From: Emiliania huxleyi CCMP1516
Taxonomy: Eukaryota > Haptophyta > Isochrysidales > Noelaerhabdaceae
NCBI RefSeq assembly: GCF_000372725.1
Contig: NW_005198900.1
Coordinates: forward strand, 254,110-318,109
Direction of reading: 5' to 3'
Length of the DNA stretch: 64,000 nucleotides
The notes under the pieces were generated by a model that was given only the letters and a program-made list of their open reading frames with translations, was not told the DNA's origin and did no database searches. Shown piece after piece: positions 33,001-43,165 of the stretch (positions are counted from its first letter, which is position 1; every line of letters starts with the position of its first letter). Position numbers and translations under genes: made by a program.

Positions 33001-36000
33001 ACCGCCGCCGATTTCACCGTGATGGTGTCGCATTTGCCCGACGGCTGGGGCAGCGACGACGTGCGTGGTTTCTTTGAGCGCTTCGGTCAGGTGGTGCACG
33101 TGTCGGTCTCGCTCAACAATCGCGGCCTTATCCTCGAGATGAAGCGCACGCAGGAGCTGCGCGACCGGCACACGGAGGCGGCGTTGCACTTGCTCACGAA
33201 GATGTCCCGCTTGGCGAAGAAGGAGGAGGTCGTGCGCGCGCGCGTGCGCTCCGTTCGCTCGCTTGAGCGCTTCGAGCGGCACCGCGCGAGGCTGCGGCTG
33301 CTGATGCGCGGCAAGTACCAGCACACGGGCCACGTGCGTGTCACCTCCAGCAGAGCTCGCTGAACCTCCCGCTGCGGGCAGCCTCGCATCACCGCAGCGT
33401 GCTGTGAGCAGGCCTTCGTCACCTTCAACAAGGCGAGCGTGACGCCGGAGCTCGTGCGGCGGCTCGGCAAGGGCGGCACTGACGAGCACCGGGTGCACTA
33501 GACGTTTCCTGGACATTTCTGAGACGCGCTCTCTCTCCCTCCGCTCTCACCTTGCTTTTGCCACACACGCGCCTCCCCATTCCAACCACTCTGCAACGCC
33601 CATGGCCACGCCCATCGCTACGCCCATCGCCACGCCCATCGCCGCGCCCACGCCGAACCCGCGCCACGCGGTACCGCTCCATCCGCAGGTGCAGCAGGCC
33701 CTCGGCGCCAAGCTGCACGTTAAGCGCGCGCCCGAGCCGTCCGACGTCTTATGGGAGAACCTGCAGTACTCGCGGCGGCAGCAGCGGCAATGGCAGTGCC
33801 TCTCGACGGGCATCATGTGCGTCCTGGCGACGGTCGGCATCTTCACCATCTTCGTCTCCAATTACTACCTCGCGCCCGGGGTCAACCCAAACGCGGCGTA
33901 CCCTCTCCCCGCAGGGCAGTTTCTCGCGCAGATGCTTGGTGCGCTGGTGGTCAACATTGGTGGGCACCTCATCTTCTTCATCCTCGTGCTCTTCCTCGCG
34001 AAGCTCGTCGAGGTGCAGTACACGCACCGCGAGCGCGAAAAGGAGATGATGATCAAGATGACCGTCTTCCAGATCCTCTCCGTCGTCGTCCCCTCCTTCC
34101 TCTACCTCTTTCTCAACACAAACGCGAACGAGCTCGCGTTCAACGACTCGATGGGCCGCTTCGGCGCGAGCTGGTACGTCTCGGGCGGTCAGGTGCGGCG
34201 AGGGACCTCCTATTTTTGCGCACATGTCACACGTGCTCTGCAGCCCGCACCGAGCCTGCCCCTCCCCGCCGCCGGTTCGCCACACGCACACCCACCGCTT
34301 GAAGTCAAAGCTGTCGCCCGCCCTCGCCATTCCCAGTTCGTCATCGTCGCGCTCGTCGGCGACGCGACCGCCATCAACCTCTTCATCGACCTCGTGCGGC
34401 CGGTGCCCGACTTGTTCAACCGATACGTGCTCGCGCGCCGCGCAAAGACGCAGGCCAAGATGGACGAGCTCTGGACCATCGATGCGGACCTTACCCTTGG
34501 CTTTCGCGTCCAGCTGATGAACAAGATCGTTTTTGTTGGACTCATGTTCGCGTTCGCGATCCCGATCCTCTACGGCCTTATCTTTCTCTTCCTCTTCTCC
34601 GCGCATTGGGTGGACCGCTACACGCTTCTCCGCCGCCTCACGCCACCGCCCGTGACGCACGACGGCCTGATGGAGGTTGTGATCCGGTACATCTTCCCCG
34701 TGGCCGTCCTCACGCACACGGTCATGGCTGTCATCTTCTTCAACGACATTTGCGTCGGATCAAAGGCCGCCGACGAGGGCGCTTGCGAGCGCGCCTTCGC
34801 CGCCGGTTTCAGCTTTGACAACAGCACAAACAGCAGCGATCTCCTCGGCGGCACTTGCGTGCCCGACGTCGGCACCGGCGACCTCAACGACTTGCTCGAC
34901 CCAGAGCGGATCGCGGTCAAGGAGGAGTGGGCGGAGCACATCCGGAACAACGCGAACTTTGACCTCTACTCGGGTTCCGTGCTCTCGCTCGAGTGCCTCG
35001 TCGCCAACGCGTCTCAGTCGGGCGCCTTTTGCACCGTGGTGTCCGGGTGCTCGCTCGAGCTATCGGGCGCGCACGTGATACTCATCTGCGGCGCCTTCAT
35101 CTGGGGCATCGGCGTCGTTGTCTACCTCCTCCTCCACTGGTGCAAGCGGCGGCGCGACGCCGCGCTCGGCGAGAAGCGCCGCTCCGCCCTCTCCACCTTC
35201 TCGCTCAACGCGTTCCGCTTCATCATGCAGCGCGATGTGCTGCGCCCAGCTGAGCCGTCCAGCACGCACTTGGACGCTCGCATCTGGCCGACCGGCTCGC
35301 GCGTCGGCGCCAGCCCGGGCTCTCGCCCCGCCAGCCCGCCGCCGCCGGCGCATCGAGGGATAGCAGCGACGCCACGGGGCGCGGCGAACAAACGGACGAT
35401 CCCCCGTACCCCCGGTCTCGTCTCGGCCGCGGCTGCCGGCGCGCCTCCCCCAAGCTCGGGCGGCGGCGAGGACAACGGCGGCGGCGCGGCCTACACGAGG
35501 CCGCCGCCCTCTCCGAGGGGCTGTCCGCCCATTCTCGCGGCGCAGGCGCCTATGTACTTGCCGCCGCTGACGCGCGCCCTGCTCGAGATGTATGGCAACA
35601 ACGCGCGCCTCGACCGGCGGCTGCTCAAGTCGTACTTGCAGATCGCCAACGTGCCCATACAGCAGGGGCCGGGAGGAAGCGTCGAGGAATTGCGTCGCTC
35701 CTCGCTGTCGAGCGAGCGCTCGGTGCTGTCCTCCCTCGCCGAGCCGCTGCGCGAGGCGTCGGGACGCGTCAAGGGAACCGTGCCCTCGGTCGAGCAAGTG
35801 CGGACGATGCGCGACGCGCTGCGCCAAAAGCTGGGCGAGGTCGAGCAGCAGCTCTCGGCGATCGGCGACCGTGAGACGTACCAGCAGTCCAACACCGCAT
35901 TGCGCGGTGGGCTGCAGCGCGGCGCGCAACGGCTCGGCTCCACCTTCCTACGCCGCAAGAGCGACCCGAGGTTCTCGGAGAGCGACATCTCGGAGCCCGA

Positions 36001-36253
36001 GTTGGCGCCGCCGTTCTCGCCGGTGGCGGAGGAGGACCCGGAGGGGCTGGCGGTGGACGTGCCGGGGGACGACCCGGAGGGGCTGGCGGTGGACGTGCCG
36101 GGGGACGACCCGGAGGGGCTGGCGGTGGACGTGCCGGGGGACGACCCGGAGGGGCTGGCGGTGGACGTGGGCAGGGCACCGACCACGGATGAGGTGCCGG
36201 GAATGGCAGCGTCGTCGTCTCGAAGGCGGAGCACCGCTGACCAGGTCCTATAG
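30083..36253 (+). CDS. OSCA/TMEM63 (CSC1-like) cation channel with long disordered N-terminus
   Basis: Ten exons: 30083-30528, 30605-31193, 31272-31336, 31503-31636, 31829-32289, 32431-32760, 32845-33333, 33412-33492, 33689-34192, 34337-36253; 1671 residues against 700-1000 for most of the family. The first ~570 residues are Ser/Pro/Ala-rich. Then comes TM1 (YTSRLFFCLFAFNLANLII), TM2 (IEFITSGVLVVYIFWL), the cytosolic RRM-like region (FTVMVSHLPDGWGSDDVRGF ... AFVTFNKASV), the hallmark APEPSDVLWENL, and further helices including VNIGGHLIFFILVLFLAKLV and VFVGLMFAFAIPILYGLIF, then HWVDRYTLLRRLTPPP. OSCA/TMEM63 proteins are mechanosensitive or osmosensitive ion channels of plasma or internal membranes. 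The tail has four 12-residue repeats. Three introns are GC-AG. Start of the gene is less certain than the core. Confidence 0.85.
36035..36178 (+). repeat. Four in-frame 36-bp units in the channel gene
   Basis: Units start at 36035, 36071, 36107 and 36143, each encoding DPEGLAVDVPGD; the last unit degenerates after DPEGLAVDV. Near-identical DNA suggests recent expansion, so length may vary between strains. Confidence 0.97.
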
Positions 36254-37177
36254 GGTTCGTACAGCAGAAGTACTTGTCGAGTCGCTTGTCCAATGCTGAT
36301 TTTAGTTAGAGAGAGCTGGGTTTTTTGAGGCATTGTGCTTTGTGGGGTTGGCACTCCACCATCGACCCTCATGTGGGACCACAGCCAGGATACACTCGAA
36401 GGCTGGGACCTGGTACAAGCACGAAGCAGTGGCTACGGCTTTTTAGTTTCACCCGATCACGCGCAATTACGTAGAGAAGAAGTAAGCATTTCACTGTGGC
36501 ACAGCTCGGTCGCGTTACAAAACCTTGATTTTTGGTCTTTGTGCCATTTTGTCCCTCTCGGTGCCTTCCAGAGACCAGAGGCAGCTGCGACCCCGCCGAG
36601 TAGATGGCGGCACACCGCGCCGATTTTTGGTCTTTGTGCCATTTTGTCCCTCTCGGTGCCTTCCAGAGACCAGAGGCATATCTCTTTTTTTTTTTCTTTC
36701 CTCCTCTCTTCTCTCTTCTTTCTTTTCCTCCTTTTTTTTCCTTTCTTTCTTTTCCTCTCTTCCTTCTCTTCTCTCTCCCCCCTTCCTCCCCCTTTTTCTT
36801 CCTCTTTCTCTTTCTTTNNNNNNNNNNNNNNNNNNNNNNNNNNNNNNNNNNNNNNNNNNNNNNNNNNNNNNNNNNNNNNNNNNNNNNNNNNNNNNNNNNN
36901 NNNNNNNNNNNNNNNNNGGGGTCGCAGCTGCCTCTGCGATGCTGATAGAAAGGCGAAGAACAGTCAGGCTGGCATAGACCCCCTATCCTTAGAGAGATTT
37001 TTAGCAATATCCTTCTGGAGCCCAAACCGCGAGAGAGAAGTCGACGCGAGCGGGTGCTGAAAGTCGGCGATATCTTCGCACCAAGCACACTCGCGCCCGT
37101 CCGCCGCCGACTCGCGCGCCCGGCTCGCTGTACTCGCCAGCGACTCTTCAAGAGACCAGACCGGGTGTGAGAACGCC
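36254..37177. other. Spacer with a tandem duplication, pyrimidine tract and assembly gap
   Basis: A ~57-bp block with TTTTTGGTCTTTGTGCC and CTTCCAGAGACCAGAGGCA occurs twice, at about 36530 and 36620. A CT-rich tract follows into 100 Ns at 36818-36917. The gap has the fixed length of a scaffold gap, so the true size is unknown. Confidence 0.8.
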
Positions 37178-38440
37178 ATGATTTCGCCGCCGCACTCACC
37201 ACGGACGCTACACGTCTGTCGCCGCCGCCACCTGCTGCTCTTTGTCTCCGCAGCATCGGTCTCTCTCGTCAGCCTCATTGGTGCGCCATGCCGTCAAGCG
37301 CTGCTCGACTCCCTCGACTCTGTAGTGTGGTCGCTCAAGGCGGCGACTGAATGGCGCGTACGGGCGCTGCTGGACTCGGAGCCGCTTGCCGGCGACCCGC
37401 GCACCATTTCGCTGCCGCTCGACGACGGCTGCCACGCGCCCGCCTCGCGGCCCGCCGAGGTGAGCCCGCCCCTCAACCTTACCGCGGCAAAGCTGCTGAT
37501 GCAGCTCAACGCGGTTTTGCTGTGCAGCGTGGGCGGGATTCAGACGTGGAGCTGCGGCCGCTGCGACGCCGTGGCGCCGCCTCCGCTCAACACGACTCTC
37601 CTCGCCTCGAGCTGCAACCCGGGGATGCCGAGCTGCGAGGCGTACTGGAAGGCGGCCTCGCTCGTGGGCGAGGTTGCCCGCTTCGCCACCCAGGCGCCGC
37701 CTGTCGAGGACGGGCCGGAGCTCGCCGCGCTGCTCGTGCTGCCCCAGGAGCGGTGGGTGGTGGTCGCCTTTCGCGGGACGAGAGACCTCGACGCGGGAGC
37801 GTGGATGACCAACTTCCAGACGTGGCAGGACGACGTGGCGGGCGGGTCGTGCGGCGAGAGGGTGCACCACGGCTGGGGCGAGAGCTGGGTGCAGCTGCGG
37901 GGGCGCGTGAGGCAGGGCGTGGAGGCGCTCCTCGCCGAGCACCCGACGTACCGGCTGGTCGTCACCGGCCACTCCTGCGGCGCCTCGCTCGCGACGCTGA
38001 TGGCGGCCGAGTGGGCGGCCGACGGCTCCCTCTCCGCCCTCTCGCCGCCGCCCCTCCTCTACAGCTTCGCCTCCCCGCGGGTGGGCAACGCCGCCTTTGC
38101 GGCGAGCGTGGACGCCACCCTCGCGCGGCGCGGCCTAACGCTGTGGCGCGTAGTCAACCAGCGCGACTCGATCCCGCACGTGCCGCCCGACGTGGCCTCC
38201 TTGACCCCCCTCACGCACGCGCACGCACGCGGCGCGCGCCGCCTCGCACCGGAACCGCACCAGCCGCAGTCGCAGTGGCAGCACGCCGGCACGCAGGTCT
38301 GGCTGACGCCCGACTCGGGAGGCACCGAGGCGGAGGTGTGCGCAGCCGGATCCTGCAATGACGCCGTGCCCGGCTACAGGCTCTCCATCCTCGACCACAC
38401 CACCTACTTTGGGGTGAGCTCTGCGGGATCGAACTGCTGA
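37178..38440 (+). CDS. Secreted class 3 (fungal-type) lipase
   Basis: Start at MISPPHSPRTLHVCRRRHLL, with a hydrophobic LLLFVSAASVSLVSLIG signal peptide. The alpha/beta-hydrolase core reads VVVAFRGTRD, HHGWGESW, then the nucleophile elbow GHSCGAS (Ser266), YSFASPRVGNAAFA and RVVNQRDSIPHVPP, with the catalytic Asp in RDSIPHVP and a likely His in ILDHTTYF. An 84-bp in-frame segment (38192-38275, GT-AG) interrupts HVPPD and WQHAGTQVWL and is probably an intron, giving 392 residues. Such enzymes hydrolyse acylglycerols or galactolipids. A second lipase of this fold lies at 41742-42968. Cys residues in the N-terminal part support secretion. Confidence 0.85.
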   Translation: MISPPHSPRTLHVCRRRHLLLFVSAASVSLVSLIGAPCRQALLDSLDSVVWSLKAATEWRVRALLDSEPLAGDPRTISLPLDDGCHAPASRPAEVSPPLNLTAAKLLMQLNAVLLCSVGGIQTWSCGRCDAVAPPPLNTTLLASSCNPGMPSCEAYWKAASLVGEVARFATQAPPVEDGPELAALLVLPQERWVVVAFRGTRDLDAGAWMTNFQTWQDDVAGGSCGERVHHGWGESWVQLRGRVRQGVEALLAEHPTYRLVVTGHSCGASLATLMAAEWAADGSLSALSPPPLLYSFASPRVGNAAFAASVDATLARRGLTLWRVVNQRDSIPHVPPDVASLTPLTHAHARGARRLAPEPHQPQSQWQHAGTQVWLTPDSGGTEAEVCAAGSCNDAVPGYRLSILDHTTYFGVSSAGSNC

Positions 38441-38694
38441 GCGATGAGTGTGTGTGGCATTAGGTAGCTCACGTGTGCACTTGAGAACCCTGCTGATTTT
38501 TTTGAGTTCGCCTTGCATGAATTTTTTTTTCGAGGGTGGTCATCGGGCGAGTTAGCAGCCTCGTTCACCACCGGGGCGCCGGCGTCTGTCTGGCTAGAAC
38601 TAGAATGAAGAAAAATTCCGCCGATCCGGGAACGCCGATTGAACGCCGACAGGAGCAGGGGTCTGTCTCGAGGCGCCGCAAACGCAGACGAGCC

Positions 38695-39183
38695 ATGCCG
38701 CTCTGCACGAAGAGCCTCGCGATCAGCGCAAACTGCGCCGTCGGCGCCGCTTACGGGCTCCAATTCTTCCTCGCCCCGGGCTTCGCGATCGAGCAGAACT
38801 TCAAGGTCGTTCCCGACAAATACCACAAGTTCATGGCCCCCCGTAGACCCCCCCCCCCCGGGGAGAGAGCGTAGCGTCTCCCGTCTGTTTATCGCCTCAC
38901 ACCCTGCCGCACCGCTCAGGCATGTGCATGCTCACACTCTGCAAGCTCATGAAGTCCGCCGACGAAGCGATCGTTTGGCCGGTCTCGTTCGCTTTCACGG
39001 CGTGCCCTGAGCAGCACGCGCGCCTCCCCACCCCGGAAGTTCCAACTTCCGCCCTACTGACAGGCGGCCGTCATGGCGTGCGGACCTGGCTTCGCCGAGA
39101 TGTACCTTGACACTACGCCGATGCACAAGGTCGCGCCGGTCCTCGTCGGCGGCGTCCTCGCCGTCCACCTGCTCTCCGCGTGA
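38695..39183 (+). CDS. Small 115-residue predicted membrane protein
   Basis: Three exons: 38695-38842, 38920-38999, 39064-39183 (introns GT-AG and GC-AG, 77 and 64 bp). The protein has hydrophobic segments near 10-30 (SANCAVGAAYGLQFFLAPGF), 50-60, 70-85 (WPVSFAFTAAVMACG) and 100-115, so three or four membrane helices. EQNFKVVPDKYHKFM between the first two resembles small four-helix families such as DUF4345, but I cannot assign it. The first donor choice rests on keeping frame and a GT. Upstream in-frame sequence to 38536 is probably leader. Confidence 0.6.
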
Positions 39184-39423
39184 AGCTCTCCGCCTGGGTC
39201 CGCCTGCCTGCCCGCGCCCGGAAATGCACACAATGCACCGCGGCATGCAGAGGTTGGCTGGCAGAGTGCAACGGAGGAACAGTGTCGAACACGTCCCGAC
39301 ATCTACAGTTCTTCTTCAAGAAGCCCCGCCTGACTTCCGACGCGTGCGCGTGGCCGTGGGTGTCGGCTTAGGGTACCCCTAGGCTTAAAAGGGTGGGCCC
39401 TGGGGCGCCTGCGGCTTAAACGG

Positions 39424-39451
39424 CTTAAAACCTGCCATGGCAGGTTTTAAG
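39424..39451. other. 28-bp perfect palindrome
   Basis: CTTAAAACCTGCC / ATGGCAGGTTTTAAG reads the same on both strands. It lies among TTAAACGG motifs (39410-39500). Possibly a transposon end or a binding site; no gene nearby explains it. Confidence 0.7.
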
Positions 39452-39712
39452 AGCTGCTGGGCCGCCGATTCCTTAAACGGTCTTAAACGCTTAAACGGTG
39501 CGGGAGAGCTCCCGAGGTCGATGGTCCGGGAGGCTCCCCGGTACGCGGTAGACGCCGGAGGCCGGGAAGCTGGCTACAGTCAGCTGGCACACGTCCCCTA
39601 TGCGAGTATGGCTCCTGCCAGTGCACCAGACTTACAGATGTGTCTTCAGTGGCGGGTTTGTGCCTAATAACGGCAGTATTGGAGAAACCGGCGCGGAACC
39701 CAGCGACGCGGG

Positions 39713-39890
39713 GAGTCGCTTAGGCGGCTCCAGTGGTGTACCTGTGTTAGTGCCAGTGCGCGCCAGTCCCGTGCCCAGTGTTGTGCGAGGGAGTCTTGTT
39801 GTAAGATTATTTTTAACCTGTGTTAGCGCCAGTGCGCGCCAGTCCCGTGCCCAGTGTTGTGCGAGGGAGTTTTGTTGTAAAATTCTCTTT
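39713..39890 (+). repeat. Tandem TAAAATTCTTT modules
   Basis: Two consecutive copies of the ~65-bp module (GTGTTAGTGCCAGTGCGCGCC ... GTTGTAARATTMTTT), preceded by GGAGTCGCTTAGGCGGCTCC, matching the ends of the repeats at 516-888 and 25836-26212. Confidence 0.85.
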
Positions 39891-40000
39891 AATGCGCTGT
39901 TCCCCCGGCGGCCTGCCGCCGCTCTCTGCCCTCTCGGCGGCCGCCACAGCGAGCACCCACCCGCAGCCCGGGGGCCACGCGGCCGGGCACCAGGCCTTCG

Positions 40001-41634
40001 ATGGCGGCCTCGCCCGCCATCGACCTGGGAGAGCCGCTCGCGGCTCTGTTCAAGCGCGCGCACGTCGCCGACAGCCTCTACCGCAGGTATGAGGGGCGGC
40101 TCGCGGAGCTGGGCGTTGGCGATGCCGGCGACCTCCTCGAGGAGGTCGCTGAGAAGGGCATCGGCTCGCTCAACATCCACGACCGCCAGGCGGACAAGCT
40201 CCGTCAAGCTCTTCTCGGCCGGCGGGGCTGGGGGGACGCAGCTGCTGTTCTTGCGGCATCCCTTGGCAGTTTGTCGCGCTGGACGACACCCCAGCTGGGG
40301 TGGCGGCTGGCGATCAGGCGGCTGCTGGCGAGGAGCGCGGCGGCGGGGCGGCGGCTGGCGGCGTGGGCCGCGGCGGCGCGCGCCCCCAAGAGGTGGACGG
40401 CGGTGCCTGCGACGCGCAGGCCGCAGAAGGTGGAACCGGGGGTGGGACCGAGGGATCCAGTTTGGACCCCTTGGAGCCCGCGCTGCCGGAGAGCGGCGAT
40501 GGTACGATCGCTGCCGCGGGGGGGGAGGAGGAGGTCGAAGGCGGGCGGAAGGCGCCGCGGCGCCGCCGAGGGCGGCGCGGCCGTGGCGCTAGGGGTCGCG
40601 GGGGAGGGCTCGAGAAGGTGCCCGACACCGCGGCGGGTTTGGCTGCCGGGCGGCCCAACCCAGTGGAGGAGGTTTCCACCGGCGGCGCGGCGCCGGCGGA
40701 GGGGGAGGAGGGCGGCCCGCCCTCGCTCGCTGCTGATGACCCTGGACGTGCCCACTTTGCGCGACCGCCGGCCTGCATACGCCCGAGTTCGTCTCGGACG
40801 GCGCCGGCGCTCCGTCTCTTTTGTGTGTCCACGGGGTTGTCGACGGCAGGCGGGGCGGCCGCTGCGGCGGAGGCGGGGGGCGGGGCCCCTCGCTCTCCTA
40901 CGGTGTTGCTAGGCGAGGATGGGCGGCCCTGCTCGGCGGAGGAGGCGGAGGAGGAGGCTCGCCGTCGAGGCTGGTCGGCGCGCGAGGCGGCTGTCGTGAT
41001 GGAGTGCCGCCTCATCGAAGCGGGCGGTGGGGGGCGGTGCAGCGCTCGCTGGCTGGAGCTCGATGCGATTGCGGCGCGGCTGCGTCGCTACCTCGGCGAT
41101 TCTGACCCGGGCGCTTACCCCATCGACTTCTTCTTATCGAGGCCGGAGGGCTTCGGCGCGCGCGGGGCGGCCGCGGAGGCGGCGTTTGGGCGGCTCTCGG
41201 CCGAGGAGCGCGACGAGGTGGTCGCGGCGCTCGCGGCGGAGTTCAAAGCGGGGGAGCGGGAGAGATTGAGCTGCTGGAACGCGGGGCGCGGTTCTGTTTG
41301 CGGTGTCCCATTCCCGGGGTGGGAGGATTGGGTGAGGGAGGGGCGGGTCCTCCTCTTTGAGGGGGACCTGGAGGAGTTGCGGAGCGGCCCGGCCCGCGGC
41401 GCTGGCGGGGGGGGCAGGAAGTCCCGCGACGAGCGCCGGCGGGGGGCGCGGCGGGAGCAACGGGGGGGGGAGGGGATGGAGTCGGAGGATGATGGGGATG
41501 GTCCTCTCGGCGAGCACCACGGTGCTCGCGGATTCGACCATCCGCCTGACTACCAGTCCGACGACGCCGTCTGTGAGGAGTGCGGGGGCGGCAAGCATGC
41601 TTGGCACACCTTGCAACAAGGGGGAGTGCCGTGA
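40001..41634 (+). CDS. Unknown protein with SAM-like N-terminus
   Basis: Two exons, 40001-40207 and 40270-41634 (62-bp GC-AG intron), 523 residues. The first exon encodes LAALFKRAHVADSLYRRYEG, ELGVGDAGDLLEEV and IGSLNIHDRQADKLRQ, a helical pattern resembling a SAM domain (L-x-G-V-x-D-x-x-D-L). A Gly/Ala/Arg-rich disordered part follows to about 190, then a helical region (RCSARWLELDAIAARLRRYL, LSAEERDEVVAALAAEFKAG) and a basic-acidic tail ending CEECGGGKHAWHTL. Function unknown. A TAAAATTCTTT module ends about 110 bp before the ATG. Confidence 0.45.
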
Positions 41635-41741
41635 CGACAGCTGGCTGAAAGAGAAAAACCGCTTGCTTTCACTCTCCGAGGTTAAACTGCACTCCAAGTG
41701 CTCCAAGTGCTCTCCATGCTCATCAGACTCTTCCATGCTCA

Positions 41742-42968
41742 TCAGACTCTTCCACTCTCCACACTCGCCGAGCTCGCTGCGTGCGCGGGCTCCGTCCCCG
41801 CCGGCTCGAGCTCGAGCTCCTCGACGATTCGGCCGTCGGGCATCATCACGAGGCGCGAGGGCTTTCCCCGCCGCGGCGGGGCATCCAAGCGATGGGAGGA
41901 GCGCGGCCGATGGTACCGCCACCAGTACGCCACGGCAGCGGCGCTGGCAGCCCCGCCGATCACGAGCGGGACGCCGGCGCCCATGCCCACCTCCACGCCG
42001 AGCAGAACGTTGTTGCCGCCGCTTTGGGGCGTCCCATGGAGGGAGGGACTGGCAGGCGGCTTGGGGAATGGGAAGGTGCAGCTCGCGGGGCAGCCGTCGG
42101 CGCTCTCGCACGCCGCGCTGCAGCACCACATCGAATGATTGATGTAGAAGTCATGGTCCAGCCAGTTGAGGAGGCCGGTGGGCACACTGGCTTCGCAGGC
42201 CGGGTCCTCGCCATCTCCGTCGCACACCCGAAAGTGAAGGGCTGTTCCTGCCGCTCCTGCTACCCCGTTATTGGCAGCGAGGCCGTCTGGGTACCACACC
42301 TCGGTGCCGTGGTGTCGGAAAGAATGGGAAGGTGTCGGAAGGTCGCGCGCCGGGTACTGCGGCGCGTGGTCGGCACGGTGCGTCACCCGCCACGTGCGCA
42401 AGTTGGGTTGTGCCGCGTAGCGCTCCGCCAGAGCCGCGTCGCCGATCCGCATCTCCCCGAACGTCAACAAGCGGACGCGAGCGCCTGAAAGGTTGGCTGA
42501 GAGGTCGAGGGCGGCCAGAGCTGCCTGTGACGCGCCCAGAGAGTGCCCCGTGATATAGAGCGGTCGACCAGGAGCACTCGCCACCAGCCTGCGTGCGAGG
42601 GCGAGCGCCTGCTGCCTCAGCGAGTAGTAGGAGCGCAATAAGCCGCGGTGGACAGTCGTTCCGTTGGGCCACCAGGGCACGAGCTTGTTGTCCTCGTAGT
42701 CGTCAATGTTGGGCTGCAGCACAGCGCCACGGAACGCGAGCACTGGAGAGCCGCCAAGGCCGGCGTCGATCCCGCCGAACGCAAAGGTGGCATGCTTGCT
42801 CGAAGCAATGACGCCGACGAGGGCAAACCCGGCTGCCAGGCTGCATGGCGGGCAGGTCCAGGACGTGAGCGAGCCCGTGCCACCATGCGCATCGTCGCCA
42901 CAGTATGCCGCGTCCGCGAAGGAGACGAGGCGCGCCGCGAGGCTCGAGTTGTATAAAAATGTCGCCAT
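41742..42968 (-). CDS. Class 3 lipase with C-terminal membrane anchor
   Basis: Intronless, 408 residues from MATFLYNSSLAARLVSFADA; an upstream in-frame extension to 43361 is probably not coding because it runs through a repeat. The core has VLAFRGAV, VHRGLLRSYYSL, the nucleophile motif GHSLGAS (Ser143), LTFGEMRIGDAAL, a catalytic-type Asp in THRADHAPQYP (Asp200) and His in LDHDFYINH (His272). Residues about 305-330 (GVEVGMGAGVPLVIGGAASAAA) form a membrane helix followed by a basic RYHRPRSSHRL stretch, so the enzyme domain would face outside or the lumen. A Cys-rich segment (WCCSAACESADGCPASC) precedes the helix. Only distantly similar to the 37-kb lipase. Confidence 0.85.
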   Translation of the reverse strand: MATFLYNSSLAARLVSFADAAYCGDDAHGGTGSLTSWTCPPCSLAAGFALVGVIASSKHATFAFGGIDAGLGGSPVLAFRGAVLQPNIDDYEDNKLVPWWPNGTTVHRGLLRSYYSLRQQALALARRLVASAPGRPLYITGHSLGASQAALAALDLSANLSGARVRLLTFGEMRIGDAALAERYAAQPNLRTWRVTHRADHAPQYPARDLPTPSHSFRHHGTEVWYPDGLAANNGVAGAAGTALHFRVCDGDGEDPACEASVPTGLLNWLDHDFYINHSMWCCSAACESADGCPASCTFPFPKPPASPSLHGTPQSGGNNVLLGVEVGMGAGVPLVIGGAASAAAVAYWWRYHRPRSSHRLDAPPRRGKPSRLVMMPDGRIVEELELEPAGTEPAHAASSASVESGRV

Positions 42969-43082
42969 TTTGTTGACCGCCCTCTCCCAGCGCGCCGGTT
43001 CGGCCGGGCTTGTGAGGGCGCGCTTGGTGCGAGCAGCGATAGGGAAGAGACGCAGAGAGCGCTGATTTTCTTTTACCTTTTG

Positions 43083-43165
43083 TGTGTGCCAGTCCGCGCC
43101 AGTCTGCGCCCTTGTCGTGCCAGTGTGCTGTGAGAGAGGCTTGTATCTTAAGAATTCTTTTACCT
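43083..43165 (+). repeat. Diverged TAAAATTCTTT module
   Basis: GTGTGTGCCAGTCCGCGCCAG ... GTGCCAGTGTGCTG ... AAGAATTCTTTT follows the module order with several substitutions. Confidence 0.5.

Noticed and set aside
36369-37256. Open frames crossing the N gap
   Set aside because: They include 34 undefined residues and low-complexity Lys/Arg/Glu runs from the CT tract.
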